From CAYUVF01 sp964448045 (lineage in GTDB: Bacteria > Bacteroidota > Rhodothermia > Rhodothermales > Salinibacteraceae), in the NCBI GenBank assembly GCA_964448045.1, contig CAYUVF010000007.1, positions 34,326-98,325 of the forward strand: a stretch of DNA of 64,000 nucleotides. The letters run 5' to 3'. Numbering within the stretch: the first letter of the stretch is position 1; the number at the start of each line of letters is the position of its first letter. Made by a program: the position numbers and the translations under genes. Of this stretch, positions 38,348-47,047 are shown piece after piece. Below the pieces are notes generated by a model. It was not told the DNA's origin. It was given only the letters and a program-made list of their open reading frames with translations, and searched no databases.

Positions 38348-40381
38348 GTGAGTGATTCGCTGATCGGCCAGACCATCGACGGCTACCGGATCGAAGACGT
38401 CCTCGGTCGAGGCGGCATGGGTACCGTATACCGCGCCGTCGACGTGGCACTCGATAAGCCCGTGGCGCTCAAAGTGATGGCGCCGCGATTGGCCGACGAC
38501 GAAACGTTCCTCGAACGCTTCCGAAGCGAAGCCCGCGCCCTCGCCCGCCTCGACGCCCCCGGCATCGTGCGCGTGCTGGCCCTCCGCGAAACCGATGCCG
38601 GCGTCTTCATCGTAATGGAGTACGTCGAGGGCGACACGCTCGATACGCTCCTCCAGCGCCACGCGCCCATCGACTGGGATCGCGCGCTGCCCCTTTTCCG
38701 GCAGATCCTCGAAGCCGTCAGCCACGCCCACGCCTCGGGCGTGCTGCACCGCGACCTCAAGCCCGGCAATATTCTCATTACCGACGACGGGCAGGTCAAG
38801 ATCACGGACTTCGGCCTCGCCAAAATTCAGGCCACCGATGCCGATCTGACCTCCACCTTCGAAACGGCCGGGACGATCTATTACATGTCGCCCGAACAGA
38901 TCAAAGGCCTGCGCCACGTCGATGCGCGCAGCGACCTGTTTGCCCTCGGCATGATCTTCTACGAGGTACTGACCGGCCGCCTGCCCGTCGAAACGACGGC
39001 CAGCAACTACGCAATCCAGCACGCCATCGTCGAGGAGCCGCTGCTCCCACCGGTCACGTTCCAGCCGGATCTGCCGCCCGCCCTGAACGACGTACTGATG
39101 ACGATGCTGGCGAAAGATCCGGCGGATCGGTTTCAGGATGCTCGGGCCGTTCTGGAGGCGCTGCAACCGCTGGAAGAGCGGGCCGGGCAGTCACCCTCTG
39201 CAGCGCCCGCGTTTGCGTCGCCCTCTGCCTCGGCCACGAACTGGACGCGGTGGGGGGCGGGCCTGGCGCTCGGCGTTGCCGCGCTGGTCCTTCTGGGCGG
39301 CGCGTTCTGGACGGTGCAGGCCCTTCTCCGTCCGCCGTCCTCCCAGCCAGCCACCCCGCCGCCCCCGGAATCGGTATCGCTGGCTATCGACACGACGCCC
39401 TCCGGCGCCGTCGTCTTTATCGGGGGCGACTCCGTGGGGCTGGCGCCGGTGCAACACCGCGTGCCGCCCGGATCGGTCGCTATCCGGGCCCGGCTCGACG
39501 GCGCGGAGGCGCTGGATACGGTGCTCACCGTGACCGGTAACCGCCAGCTTGCCCTCGATCTGCCGCGCCCGCTTACCGCATCGGGCGAAGCCCTCGACGA
39601 CGGCCCCCCACCGTCCGAGACGTCGACCCCAGCCTCCGGTCCTCCGGCAGAGCCCCCTCCCTCGACTCAAACGCCCCCGCCAACATCCGAACCGAGCGAC
39701 GAGCCCGCCTCCGATCCGGTGGCGCAGCCACAAACGGGCACGCTCACGATCACGTCGACGCCCAACCGCGCCTCGGTGCTACTCGACGGAGCGGCCATCG
39801 GCACGACGCCGCTCACGCTCGATAGCGTTCCGACTGGCACGCATCAGGTTCAGCTCCAAAAGGGGGGCTACGAGCTGTACACTACCACCGTGCAGATCCG
39901 CCCCGAGGCGACCGAACGCATCCAGGCGCCGCTACAGCAACAAACCGCCGTTCTGTCCGTCCGCGTCATTCCATTTGGCGACGTGCTCATCGACGGATCG
40001 CTGCGGGCCGAGTTGGCAGAGCAGGCTGTTTCGGATACGCTGGCCCCCGGCACATACGAGATCAGCGCGCAGTACCAGGACAACCAATGGGTCCGCACCG
40101 TCACGCTTGCCCCCGGCGCCTCCGAGCGCATTACGATCGACTTTACGCAGACGGTGACGCTCCCGATCACGGCGCGCACGGCCACAGGCGCCCCAATCCC
40201 AAACGCCGAGATCCGCGTCGATGGTACCGTGCGGGGGTACACGCCGCAACAGCTTCAGCTGCGTGTGGGCCAGCACACCATCCGCATCCAGAAGGACGGA
40301 TACATTCCCGCGCAGCGGACGATCAACGTAGAGCCCGATCAGACACACACGCTGCGCTTCGAACTGCGCCCGTCGTCGTAA
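38348..40381 (+). CDS. PEGA-domain serine/threonine protein kinase
   Basis: 677 residues from a GTG at 38348. The N-terminal Hanks-type kinase (about 12-270) is complete: GRGGMGTVYRAVD, VALKVM with the catalytic Lys, LHRDLKPGNILI, DFGLAK and MSPEQIKG. After a linker, one membrane helix (LALGVAALVLLGGAFWTVQA, about 305-325) leads to a proline/threonine-rich segment and about four PEGA-like repeats; the clearest reads GTLTITSTPNRASVLLDGAA. The sensor part is therefore extracytoplasmic and likely binds cell-envelope material. It heads a three-gene run with a TPR-like protein and a T9SS cargo protein. The GTG is preferred over a TTG 27 bases upstream because the latter adds a poorly matching N-terminus. 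Confidence 0.87.
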   Translation: MSDSLIGQTIDGYRIEDVLGRGGMGTVYRAVDVALDKPVALKVMAPRLADDETFLERFRSEARALARLDAPGIVRVLALRETDAGVFIVMEYVEGDTLDTLLQRHAPIDWDRALPLFRQILEAVSHAHASGVLHRDLKPGNILITDDGQVKITDFGLAKIQATDADLTSTFETAGTIYYMSPEQIKGLRHVDARSDLFALGMIFYEVLTGRLPVETTASNYAIQHAIVEEPLLPPVTFQPDLPPALNDVLMTMLAKDPADRFQDARAVLEALQPLEERAGQSPSAAPAFASPSASATNWTRWGAGLALGVAALVLLGGAFWTVQALLRPPSSQPATPPPPESVSLAIDTTPSGAVVFIGGDSVGLAPVQHRVPPGSVAIRARLDGAEALDTVLTVTGNRQLALDLPRPLTASGEALDDGPPPSETSTPASGPPAEPPPSTQTPPPTSEPSDEPASDPVAQPQTGTLTITSTPNRASVLLDGAAIGTTPLTLDSVPTGTHQVQLQKGGYELYTTTVQIRPEATERIQAPLQQQTAVLSVRVIPFGDVLIDGSLRAELAEQAVSDTLAPGTYEISAQYQDNQWVRTVTLAPGASERITIDFTQTVTLPITARTATGAPIPNAEIRVDGTVRGYTPQQLQLRVGQHTIRIQKDGYIPAQRTINVEPDQTHTLRFELRPSS

Positions 40382-40454
40382 CCCGATGGGCCCGGCGGAA
40401 CGCCCTTTGCATCTTGTGTAGTCAGGCTGTTTTTCTCCTTCCATCTGTATCACG

Positions 40455-41024
40455 ATGAGACACACCCGTTGGCTCAATCGTCGCGCGCCCGCCTTCGTGG
40501 CGCTTCTTTTCGGCGCCTTTTTGCTGATCAGCCCGCGCCCCGCCGCCGCCCAGGACCCGGACGACGCCTGCGCCTCGGCATATGCCGAGGCCGAAGAGCA
40601 CTACTTTGCCGCCGAGTTTGATGCGGCTATTCAGCTGCTCCGAACCTGCCTCGACACCGCCGACCTGGACGTGCCCGCCCGCGTCCGGATCTACCGCCTG
40701 CTCAGCTTTGCGCACATCGCGCAGGGCAACGACCAGCAGGCGCGGCTGACGATTCAGAGCCTGCTCGACGTGCAGCCCGATTACACGCCCGATCCGTCGC
40801 GCGACCGCCCGGACTACGTTGAACTGGTCCGCGAAATCAAGGCCGAGCGCCCGGCGCCCTCCTCCGAAGGCTCCCGCCGATGGGTGCGCTGGACGCTCGG
40901 CAGCGCCGGGGCGATCGCGGCCGGCGTGCTGACGGCTGTGCTCGTCGGCGGCAACGGCAATGGAGACGGAGATGACGACGGGCTGAGCGATCTGCCCGAT
41001 CAGCCCCCGCCCCCTCCCCAATAA
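40455..41024 (+). CDS. Secreted/envelope TPR-like protein
   Basis: 189 residues: a signal peptide ending near AAAQD, then helical repeats of TPR type (AYAEAEEHYFAAEFDAAIQL; ARLTIQSLLDVQPDY). A hydrophobic Gly/Ala segment (LGSAGAIAAGVLTAVLVGG) and an Asp/Pro-rich tail ending in PPPPPQ follow. The D-P-D-x-S-R-D-R-P-D-Y segment after the repeats resembles periplasmic proteins that follow PEGA-domain kinases in Bacteroidota-like genomes. It starts 73 bases after the kinase stop and ends 14 bases before the T9SS cargo gene. Likely part of the same envelope module; no family name can be given. Confidence 0.75.
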   Translation: MRHTRWLNRRAPAFVALLFGAFLLISPRPAAAQDPDDACASAYAEAEEHYFAAEFDAAIQLLRTCLDTADLDVPARVRIYRLLSFAHIAQGNDQQARLTIQSLLDVQPDYTPDPSRDRPDYVELVREIKAERPAPSSEGSRRWVRWTLGSAGAIAAGVLTAVLVGGNGNGDGDDDGLSDLPDQPPPPPQ

Positions 41025-41038
41025 TTACCCTCTTTTGG

Positions 41039-43105
41039 ATGATTGCCATGCGTAACCCAATTGTACGCCTGCTCACCGGTTCGCTCGTGCTCATCATCCT
41101 GGGCACTGGGCTGGCGTTGCCCGAGGCGCAGGCGCAGGCGCCTCGGGCCCTCGAAGCCGCCTCCGATGGCGGCGCCGTCAAGCTCGCCTGGGACGCGCCC
41201 CCTCTCGGCGGCAACGTGACGATTGACGCCTATCGGATTTATCGCGATGACGTCTCGATTCCCAATGGGGACCCCGAGGATACCGATGCCGAGCTGATCG
41301 CCCGCATTGACACCCCCGATGGCAACCCGGCGACATCATATACCGACACAGACGTTGCGCTCGGCTCGACGTACTACTACCGCGCCACGGCCGTGTACCG
41401 CGAGCCCGGCGACGACGCCGATGAAAGCAACTTCTCCAACGAAGCCAGCACGACGCTTCCTCCCGCTATCACCCTCACCGACCCCGACCTGCCCAACCCC
41501 GATCCGCAGCCCGCTGGAACCTCCATCACGGTCGAAGCGGAGCTCTTCAGCGATATTGGGCTGAGGTCGGCCACGTTGCACGTCCGCCCCGGTGGGGCCC
41601 CCGCCTTTACCGAGCTCTCGCAGCAGCTCTCGGCCACGGAGGTCGATTACGAGCAGACTATCTCGTCCAACAACGTGACGGCCCGCGGCGTCGAGTTTTT
41701 CCTCACCGCTACCGATGCTGATGGCGCCACGACACGCGTCCCGGCCTCCGGATTCGTATTCGTCCCAGTTACGGCGAACACGCTCATCACGACGCTGCCC
41801 GGTGGCACCACGCAGTCGGCCTTCCGGATGATCGCGTTTCCGACCTCGCTGGAATCGAACCGGCTCTCGGCCCTCCTCGAAGACGATCTCGGCCCGCTCG
41901 ATCCCAAGCAGTGGCGGCTATTCCGCATCGGGCCCTCGGGCCTGACGGGCTCGGGCGACGGTTACGAAGAAGTGCAGACCCTGACCGAATCCGCCCAACC
42001 CGGTACCGCCTTCTGGATCATCGCTCGCACCACCACTACCCTGGACATCGGCCCCGGCACGTCCCTCCGCACCGATCAGCCCTTCTTCATCCCGCTCCAG
42101 GCGGGCTGGAACCTGATCAGTAATCCATTCGCGTTCGATCTGCCGCTGGAAAACGTCACCGTCGGGGAAGAGGCGACCCCGCTCAATGACATCCTGCGCT
42201 ATGACGGCGAGTTCGTCCCGCTGGAGTCTGGCGATGCGCTCGTACCCTTCGAGGGCTACCTCGTGCGCCTTCCCGATGGCGAATCGGGAACACTTGAACT
42301 GAATGCCCATCGACCGGACAACAGTGCGGCGTCCTCCAATCAGGCGGCGCCCCTCGACTGGGCTATCTCGATTGAGGCGCGCGTGCAACAGGCCCGTGAC
42401 CGCTACAATACGGCGGCCGTTTCGCCCACAGCCCGCGCCGGCTCCGACCGCCTGGACCGCTTCGAGCCACCGCCCATCGGCAGCTACGTGTCGCTCTACT
42501 TCCCTGCCTCGGACGGCGACGGACTCGACGGCGCGTACCGCCGGGACGTCCGCCCGCCGTCCAGTCCCCCGCACATCTGGTCATTCGCCGTGCGCACTCC
42601 GATTCGGGATGCGGTCAAACTCACGTTCGGCGGCCTCGACCGCCTCCCTGCGGGCTGGACTGCCCACCTCGTGGACGAACAGCTCGATGTAGTGCAGCCC
42701 CTGCCCGATCAGCCGCGCTACCGTTTCAACGCACGTCCCGACGCCATCCCGGCCTCCTTTCGGCTGATCGTCGGGCCCGAGGCCGCGGTCGAGCGCACGA
42801 TTGACGACGGGATCGACGCGCCCCGCCGGGTTCGCCTGTTTGCCAACTACCCGAATCCGTTCACGCCGAGCACCACCATCCGGTACGCGCTCCCCGAAGC
42901 CATGCCGGTGACATTGCGGGTGTACGATGCGCTCGGGCGCCGGGTCACGACCCTTCGCCGCGGCCAACGCCAGTCGGCCGGGTACCACACCGTCGTGTGG
43001 GAGGGGCACAGCGCCAAGGGCCAACCGGTGGCCAGCGGCACGTACTTCTACCGCCTCGACGCCGGCGGCACGACGCAGACCCGCCAGATGGTGCTCGTGC
43101 GCTAA
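41039..43105 (+). CDS. Secreted T9SS type A cargo protein with fibronectin type III domain
   Basis: 688 residues. The signal peptide ends near EAQAQ. An Fn3 domain occupies about 35-140 (GGAVKLAWDAPPLGGNVTID, YYYRATAVY), then several beta-rich regions. The final 80 residues are a type IX secretion sorting domain: LFANYPNPFTPSTTIRYALP, VTLRVYDALGRRV, GYHTVVWEG, GTYFYRLDAG and a terminal QMVLVR. Export to the cell surface is thus expected; the T9SS machinery is not in the window. The ATG at 41039 is the listed start; the ATG at 41048 would leave a more standard signal peptide. Last gene of the kinase-TPR-cargo run. Confidence 0.88.
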   Translation: MIAMRNPIVRLLTGSLVLIILGTGLALPEAQAQAPRALEAASDGGAVKLAWDAPPLGGNVTIDAYRIYRDDVSIPNGDPEDTDAELIARIDTPDGNPATSYTDTDVALGSTYYYRATAVYREPGDDADESNFSNEASTTLPPAITLTDPDLPNPDPQPAGTSITVEAELFSDIGLRSATLHVRPGGAPAFTELSQQLSATEVDYEQTISSNNVTARGVEFFLTATDADGATTRVPASGFVFVPVTANTLITTLPGGTTQSAFRMIAFPTSLESNRLSALLEDDLGPLDPKQWRLFRIGPSGLTGSGDGYEEVQTLTESAQPGTAFWIIARTTTTLDIGPGTSLRTDQPFFIPLQAGWNLISNPFAFDLPLENVTVGEEATPLNDILRYDGEFVPLESGDALVPFEGYLVRLPDGESGTLELNAHRPDNSAASSNQAAPLDWAISIEARVQQARDRYNTAAVSPTARAGSDRLDRFEPPPIGSYVSLYFPASDGDGLDGAYRRDVRPPSSPPHIWSFAVRTPIRDAVKLTFGGLDRLPAGWTAHLVDEQLDVVQPLPDQPRYRFNARPDAIPASFRLIVGPEAAVERTIDDGIDAPRRVRLFANYPNPFTPSTTIRYALPEAMPVTLRVYDALGRRVTTLRRGQRQSAGYHTVVWEGHSAKGQPVASGTYFYRLDAGGTTQTRQMVLVR

Positions 43106-43309
43106 CCCGCCGCCGCCAGCGCTCTCAGAGCAAACCAACTTCAGACGAAACACGACACCGCTGCATTCGGACTCGTGTCCACCCCACACTGCTGCGGACC
43201 GACCGACTGGGCAATACGGCGCCAATCGGAGCCCAATCGACTGCCAACTGCAAGGAGATTCATGAAGCAGCGCGAAGTAAATCGAGCATCCTGTATTCCT
43301 TCGCTCAAT

Positions 43310-43424
43310 CTGGAACTGTGCACCTGTGGGTCAGGTCGCGTACCCCAATCAAGTTGGAATACCGAGCCTGCGAGGTTCACACCAGTAGATGACTCACCAT
43401 GATTTTGGAGAAGGGGTATCAGCT
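43310..43424. repeat. Degenerate REP-like repeat with short motif copy B
   Basis: The left part matches the right half of the element at 24850 (GGAACTGTGCACCTGTGGG, CAGGTCGCG, then CCCCAATCAAGTTGG). It is followed at 43391 by ACTCACCATGATTTTGGAGA and GGGGTATCA, matching the motif at 24957. The order of the two blocks is the same as in the first copy, with a longer spacer, so this is one composite repeat family. Confidence 0.5.
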
Positions 43425-43598
43425 CTGTCATCAGCCGTTTTGGGACGTTCAATCAACCGCCGTGAAACTCCGCTCCCCGTTTTATGCGAAATCCAGAAGG
43501 GTCAAATCGATTTTCCCGCTCCGGGTAGAGACGCGTCGGGGGCGTCTTCACGGCGTGCAATGGAATCGGTGTGAGACGGTTAGGTCCGTTCGTTTCTA

Positions 43599-43726
43599 CA
43601 TGCACCATCATTTCAGAGAAAGGACATGACTCGGTGCATACCCTCGGGGAATCGAGAAAGACGAGTTGTGAACAGAACCGCGTATGTCTTTCTTTCAGCT
43701 TTCGTTGCGGGGGATGATGGTGCATG
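43599..43726. repeat. MITE-like imperfect palindrome with 13-bp perfect terminal inverted repeats
   Basis: CATGCACCATCAT (43599-43611) and ATGATGGTGCATG (43714-43726) are perfect inverted copies 102 bases apart. Inside, GAAAGGACATGACTCGG on the left mirrors GAAAGACATACGCGG read from the right. No open frame lies inside and no target-site duplication is obvious. The left end is copy C of the short dispersed motif. Confidence 0.5.
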
Positions 43727-43751
43727 CTCCAGATGGGGATGGGCTCAATAA

Positions 43752-43787
43752 AAAAGAGGAGGCATCCGGCGGGACGCCTCCTCTTTT
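43752..43787. terminator. Bidirectional rho-independent terminator
   Basis: AAAAGAGGAGGC and GCCTCCTCTTTT form a perfect 12-bp stem with a 12-base loop. The outer A/T tracts supply a U-run in either direction. It closes the minus-strand lipoprotein gene and could also stop transcripts coming from the T9SS cargo side. Confidence 0.85.
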
Positions 43788-43859
43788 GCCTTAGTGGAAC
43801 CGCGTAGCGCACACCCGCCCAGTCAGTGGGCACGGGAGTGCTCTTCGATCGATGCGCGG

Positions 43860-45705
43860 TTAATCATCGTCTCGCTCGATTTTTTTGGCGATGAGCACAT
43901 CGTCGTCGGTGTAGTAGCCTTCGACTTCGACGTAATCACCTTCTTCCAGCTCGGTAAAGGTGAGCGAGTCGTCGTCATCGCCCTTTACCGTCGTGTTCTC
44001 CGTCACTTCGAAGGTACGGCCCTTAACGGTTAGGCTCGACTCGGTGATGGACTGGATGCGCCCTTCGACTTCCACCTCACGGTCGCCGTCATCGTCATCG
44101 GACTCCCGTTTGATCTTTTCGGCCACGAGCACATCGTCGTCGGTGTAGTAGCCTTCGACNNNNNNNNNNNNNNNNNNNNNNNNNNNNNNNNNNNNNNNNN
44201 NNNNNNNNNNNNNNNNNNNNNNNNNNNNNNNNNNNNNNNNNNNNNNNNNNNNNNNNNNNGAGCACATCGTCGTCGGTGTAGTAGCCTTCGACTTCTACCC
44301 GGTCGCCAACCTCCAGTTCGTCGTAGCTCACAGCGGTGTCATCGTCTCCCTTGATTTCGGTGTCCTCTGTGACGGTGAAGGTGCGGCCCGAGACGGTCAG
44401 GCTATCGGTGTAGATCGCATCGATGGGTCCCTTGACCTCGACCTCATCGTCGTTGCCGCGATCGTCACCTGGGGACTCGCGATCGATCTCTTCTGCGATT
44501 AGCTCGTCGTCGTTGTAATATCCCTCAATCTCGACGAAATCGCCTTCGCGCAGATCCTCAAAATTCAACGGCTGGTCGTCGTCGCCCTTAATCTCGGTGT
44601 CCTCCGTGACCGTAAACGTGTGGCCCGACACCGTCACCGTGGCATTCTCAACGGAAAGCGACTGGATGCGCCCTTTGAGTTCAACCTCTTCGCGGCCGTC
44701 ATCTGCCCCCCTGTCGTCTTCGACTTCGATGGTTCGGGCGATAAGCTCGCCTTCCCCGTTGTACGTGCCCTTGACTTCGACCACGTCGCCATCGGCCAGA
44801 TCGCCCAACTCGATCGGCTGATCGTCGTCGCCTTTGATGTTGGTTGAGGCGTCCACGCGGAAGGTGCGATCCGAAACGGTGACCGTCGAATCCGTGATCG
44901 ACTGGATGGGACCTTCCACCTCGACTTTACCCGACCGGTAATCGTCGTCTCCATCGTCATCGCCGTTATCGTCGTCGCCGTCGCGGTCGTCATCCTCGAA
45001 GCCCTCGAACGAGTTCTCGATATTGTCCTCGACGAGGTCTTCGTTCGGGCCCCCGTCGTTTGCCGTACTCGGATCGACGAGCGTGCCACCAGACTGGCGG
45101 AACCACCGGTCGAGATCAACCATCAGGGTGACGTTATACGGGCGCGGCTCATCAATTTTAAGCGGCGGATTTAGCTCGATCTCGCGCTCGCCCTCGACGT
45201 TGCTTTCGAACGTAAACGACGTGGAGGGGCCCACCACCGGCGTCCAGGATCCCGTCACGCGAATGCTGATGTCCCGCGGAAAGTCGATGTCGTCGCTCGC
45301 GCGGCGCTCATCAATCTCCAGTTCGATCTCTTCCCAAAGGCCCTGTGGAAGCTCCGTCTCGAACTGCACCTCGGGAATCGAATCCAGCGGGATGTCGATG
45401 AGCAGCGGACCAATGTTCACTTCCTGCTCCTCGCCGGCCCCATCATCGGGCGATTGGAACTTGACGTCGCGCAGGAGCACCTCGACGGAGGATAATTCGA
45501 TGGCATTCCCCTGATCATCGGTCAGCACATCGGGGCCGGCCTTGCTGGCGTTGGCTCCCATCTTCGCACCGAAGGACACGCTCACCGGGGACGAGTCCGT
45601 CCCGCTCTCTTCCGGGCTGATGTTCGTGCTGTCGCACCCGGTCCACACGAGGGCGAAAGCGAGAAGAATTGTAAAACTGAAATAGCGAATAACTCGGATA
45701 TCCAT
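43860..45705 (-). CDS. Asp-rich lipoprotein with tandem DUF5666-like repeats (interrupted by assembly gap)
   Basis: Envelope lipoprotein with lipobox VWTGC. The N-terminal beta-rich domain (about 35-230) ends RWFRQSGGTLVDP, then an Asp/Gly run (FEGFEDDDRDGDDDNGDDD) follows. After that come at least four repeats of about 80 residues of DUF5666/OB-like type, each with an IQSI/TVTV core, the invariant IKGDDD, a GD-VEVEGYY strand and a closing EKI/EEI plus acidic linker. The 100 N lie exactly within a repeated VEGYYTDDDVL unit. Frames on the two sides differ only because the gap length is a placeholder. The stop at 43860 follows a complete final repeat. Acidic runs suggest cation (Ca or Mg) binding. 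A sigma-54-like element and inverted repeat lie upstream. Start 45705 is preferred over an ATG four codons earlier. Confidence 0.8.
44160..44259. other. Assembly gap of 100 N inside tandem repeats
   Basis: Both borders carry the same 32-33-base sequence (starting GAGCACATCGTCGTCGGTGT), and a third copy lies at about 43894. The assembler evidently broke at this repeat, so the number of repeat units in the lipoprotein is unknown. Confidence 0.97.
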
Positions 45706-45786
45706 GATTGATCTCATCGGGGTATGGAAGCTTATAGTGGATTGGGGGGAGAATCGGCCCGCATTTTTGTTCGGTCCTTTACTATG

Positions 45787-45801
45787 TCAAAGCGGATGCC
45801 A
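45787..45801 (-). promoter_or_regulatory. Sigma-54-like -24/-12 element upstream of repeat lipoprotein
   Basis: Minus-strand TGGCATC-CGCT-TTGA: GG and the -12 dinucleotide are ten bases apart, as in sigma-54 promoters (consensus TGGCACG-N4-TTGC), but the last C is A. It is 82 bases from the start codon. The paralogue has a similar element 85 bases from its start. Confidence 0.4.
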
Positions 45802-45896
45802 GACTTTTAATGAAAAAGGTAAAATCATTTATTACAGTACCTTACACGAATCGAAAAATCGATGACAGGGGGACTGATGGGCGCCCGGCTGTATCA

Positions 45897-45931
45897 GCGC
45901 TGTGTCAGCTTTGTCTCAGCTGACACAGCGC
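45897..45931. promoter_or_regulatory. 14-bp perfect inverted repeat, candidate enhancer site
   Basis: GCGCTGTGTCAGCT and AGCTGACACAGCGC are perfect inverted copies around TTGTCTC. The centre is about 113 bases upstream of the -24 element of the repeat lipoprotein, the usual distance for a sigma-54 activator site. It also lies 30 bases past the stop of the second lipoprotein, but without a T-run on that side it is a poor terminator. Confidence 0.5.
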
Positions 45932-45960
45932 GACACAACCCGGCCGGCAGCTACCGAGCC

Positions 45961-46773
45961 TCAGTCATCATCCGGATCGTCATCGTCGTCGTCATCGCCA
46001 TCGCGGTCGTCATCCTCGAAGGCCTCGATCGACGCCTCGATGTTGTCCTCGATCAGGCTCTCCAAGTCGCGGTCGTCATTGCCACGCTCGGGATTGACGA
46101 GCGTGCCACCAGACTGGCGGAACCACCGGTCGATGTCCACCCGGAAGGTCACATTCGCCGGCCGATCGGCCGTGACCTGCATCGGCGGCTCCAGTTCGAT
46201 CTCTTGCTCCTCATTCAGGTCGCTGATGTACGTGTACGGCGTGGCCGATCCGCCTGCGGGCGTCCAGACGCCCTGCACGCGAATGCTCACGCCCTCGGGA
46301 AATCCTGTATCATCGAGGAAGACACGGTCCGAAGCGTCGTCGCGCTCCAGCTTGTGCACCTCAAACTCGACTTCATCCCAGAGCCCCTCGGGCAGCGCCG
46401 CCTCCAGCACCGTCTGTGGCGCCGAGCCATCCAGCGGAACGCGAACGAGCACCGGCCCCTGCTCAATCTTCTCGCAGCCGTCATCGTCGTTTCCTTCGCA
46501 CTCGCCATCATCCTCGCGTTCAAACTCAATCTCACGGAGGATGAGCTCCGCCTGATCGATGGTGAGGGTGTTGCCCGATGCATCGGTGAAGGTCTGGCTC
46601 TTGGCCGAGGAGGTGCTGGCGACGGAGAGCGTCAGCCGTGCGGAGCCGTCGGGGGCGACGCCGCTGCTGCTGTCACAGGCCGCCAGCGCGACGACCAGTC
46701 CCATCACACCTAACAGGTGCATCAGAGAACGCAGGGGCGACACCCCCGTCTTGGCACTCGTGAATTGTTTCAT
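45961..46773 (-). CDS. Asp-rich lipoprotein, paralogue without repeats
   Basis: 270 residues from the ATG at 46773, giving a lipoprotein signal with lipobox ALAAC. It is clearly related to the N-terminal half of the neighbouring repeat lipoprotein. Shared features are an early SVEV/AELILREIEFE strand, GPVLVRVPLDG, LPEGLWDEVEFEV, GVSIRVQGVWTP, VDIDRWFRQSGGTLVNP and the ending IEAFEDDDRDGDDDDDDDP. It stops where the repeats begin in the paralogue. The beta-sandwich layout recalls DUF4382-type lipoproteins, but I cannot confirm that family. It has its own sigma-54-like element and half-sites upstream. Probably an envelope cation-binding or surface protein; function unknown. Confidence 0.8.
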   Translation of the reverse strand: MKQFTSAKTGVSPLRSLMHLLGVMGLVVALAACDSSSGVAPDGSARLTLSVASTSSAKSQTFTDASGNTLTIDQAELILREIEFEREDDGECEGNDDDGCEKIEQGPVLVRVPLDGSAPQTVLEAALPEGLWDEVEFEVHKLERDDASDRVFLDDTGFPEGVSIRVQGVWTPAGGSATPYTYISDLNEEQEIELEPPMQVTADRPANVTFRVDIDRWFRQSGGTLVNPERGNDDRDLESLIEDNIEASIEAFEDDDRDGDDDDDDDPDDD

Positions 46774-46857
46774 CGTTGATGTACCCACATTAAGTCCGAA
46801 AAACAGAGAGCAACAGGAATCGGAGACGTGAACCGTCTCCCGGGTGATAGGTCGTAT

Positions 46858-46872
46858 ACAAGGGACGTGCCC
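46858..46872 (-). promoter_or_regulatory. Sigma-54-like -24/-12 element upstream of second lipoprotein
   Basis: Minus-strand GGGCACG-TCCC-TTGT: six of seven -24 positions match, with ten bases between GG and the -12 dinucleotide, which is GT rather than GC. The 85-base distance to the start codon parallels the first lipoprotein. Confidence 0.42.
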
Positions 46873-46970
46873 AGTTTTGACCCAATCAGGCAACTTCTTG
46901 TGTCCCAAAGGATTACCAGGACATGCGCCGTAGAACACGACCTGTTCATCCTCGACTATCCCGTCGCTTC

Positions 46971-46999
46971 TGTCTCACGACAGCCCACGGGCTGTGTCA
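46971..46999. promoter_or_regulatory. Paired TGTSTCA half-sites, candidate enhancer
   Basis: TGTCTCA at 46971 and TGTGTCA at 46993, 22 bases (about two helical turns) apart, in the divergent region between the second lipoprotein and the sensor kinase. They are 100-128 bases upstream of the -24 element of the lipoprotein, matching the geometry at 45897. Confidence 0.42.
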
Positions 47000-47047
47000 A
47001 ATGAAACACGCTCCGCTCCTTCCTTACTCGTTCGTCCCTTTGGCCTT

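Larger units (their letters stand above)
43106..43859. other. 754-base non-coding region with repeats and a terminator
   Basis: No convincing gene is seen between the T9SS cargo stop and the lipoprotein stop. The region carries a degenerate REP-like unit, two copies of a short dispersed motif, a 128-base palindromic element and a strong terminator, each listed separately. Short open frames here have no recognisable composition or start context. Confidence 0.6.

Noticed and set aside
43106..43750. Short open frames in the non-coding stretch after the T9SS gene
   Set aside because: They overlap on several frames and run through palindromic repeats, with no family resemblance and no start context.
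45897..45931. Reading the 14-bp inverted repeat as the terminator of the second lipoprotein gene
   Set aside because: It is positioned for this, but no T-run follows on the minus strand, and its half-sites match the other two operator regions. The operator reading is preferred, though both roles are possible.
44985..46140. Recent duplication tract between the two lipoprotein genes
   Set aside because: A stretch of about 38 bases around the RWFRQSGG codons is nearly identical, but the flanks differ widely, so it looks like protein-level conservation rather than a fresh duplication.
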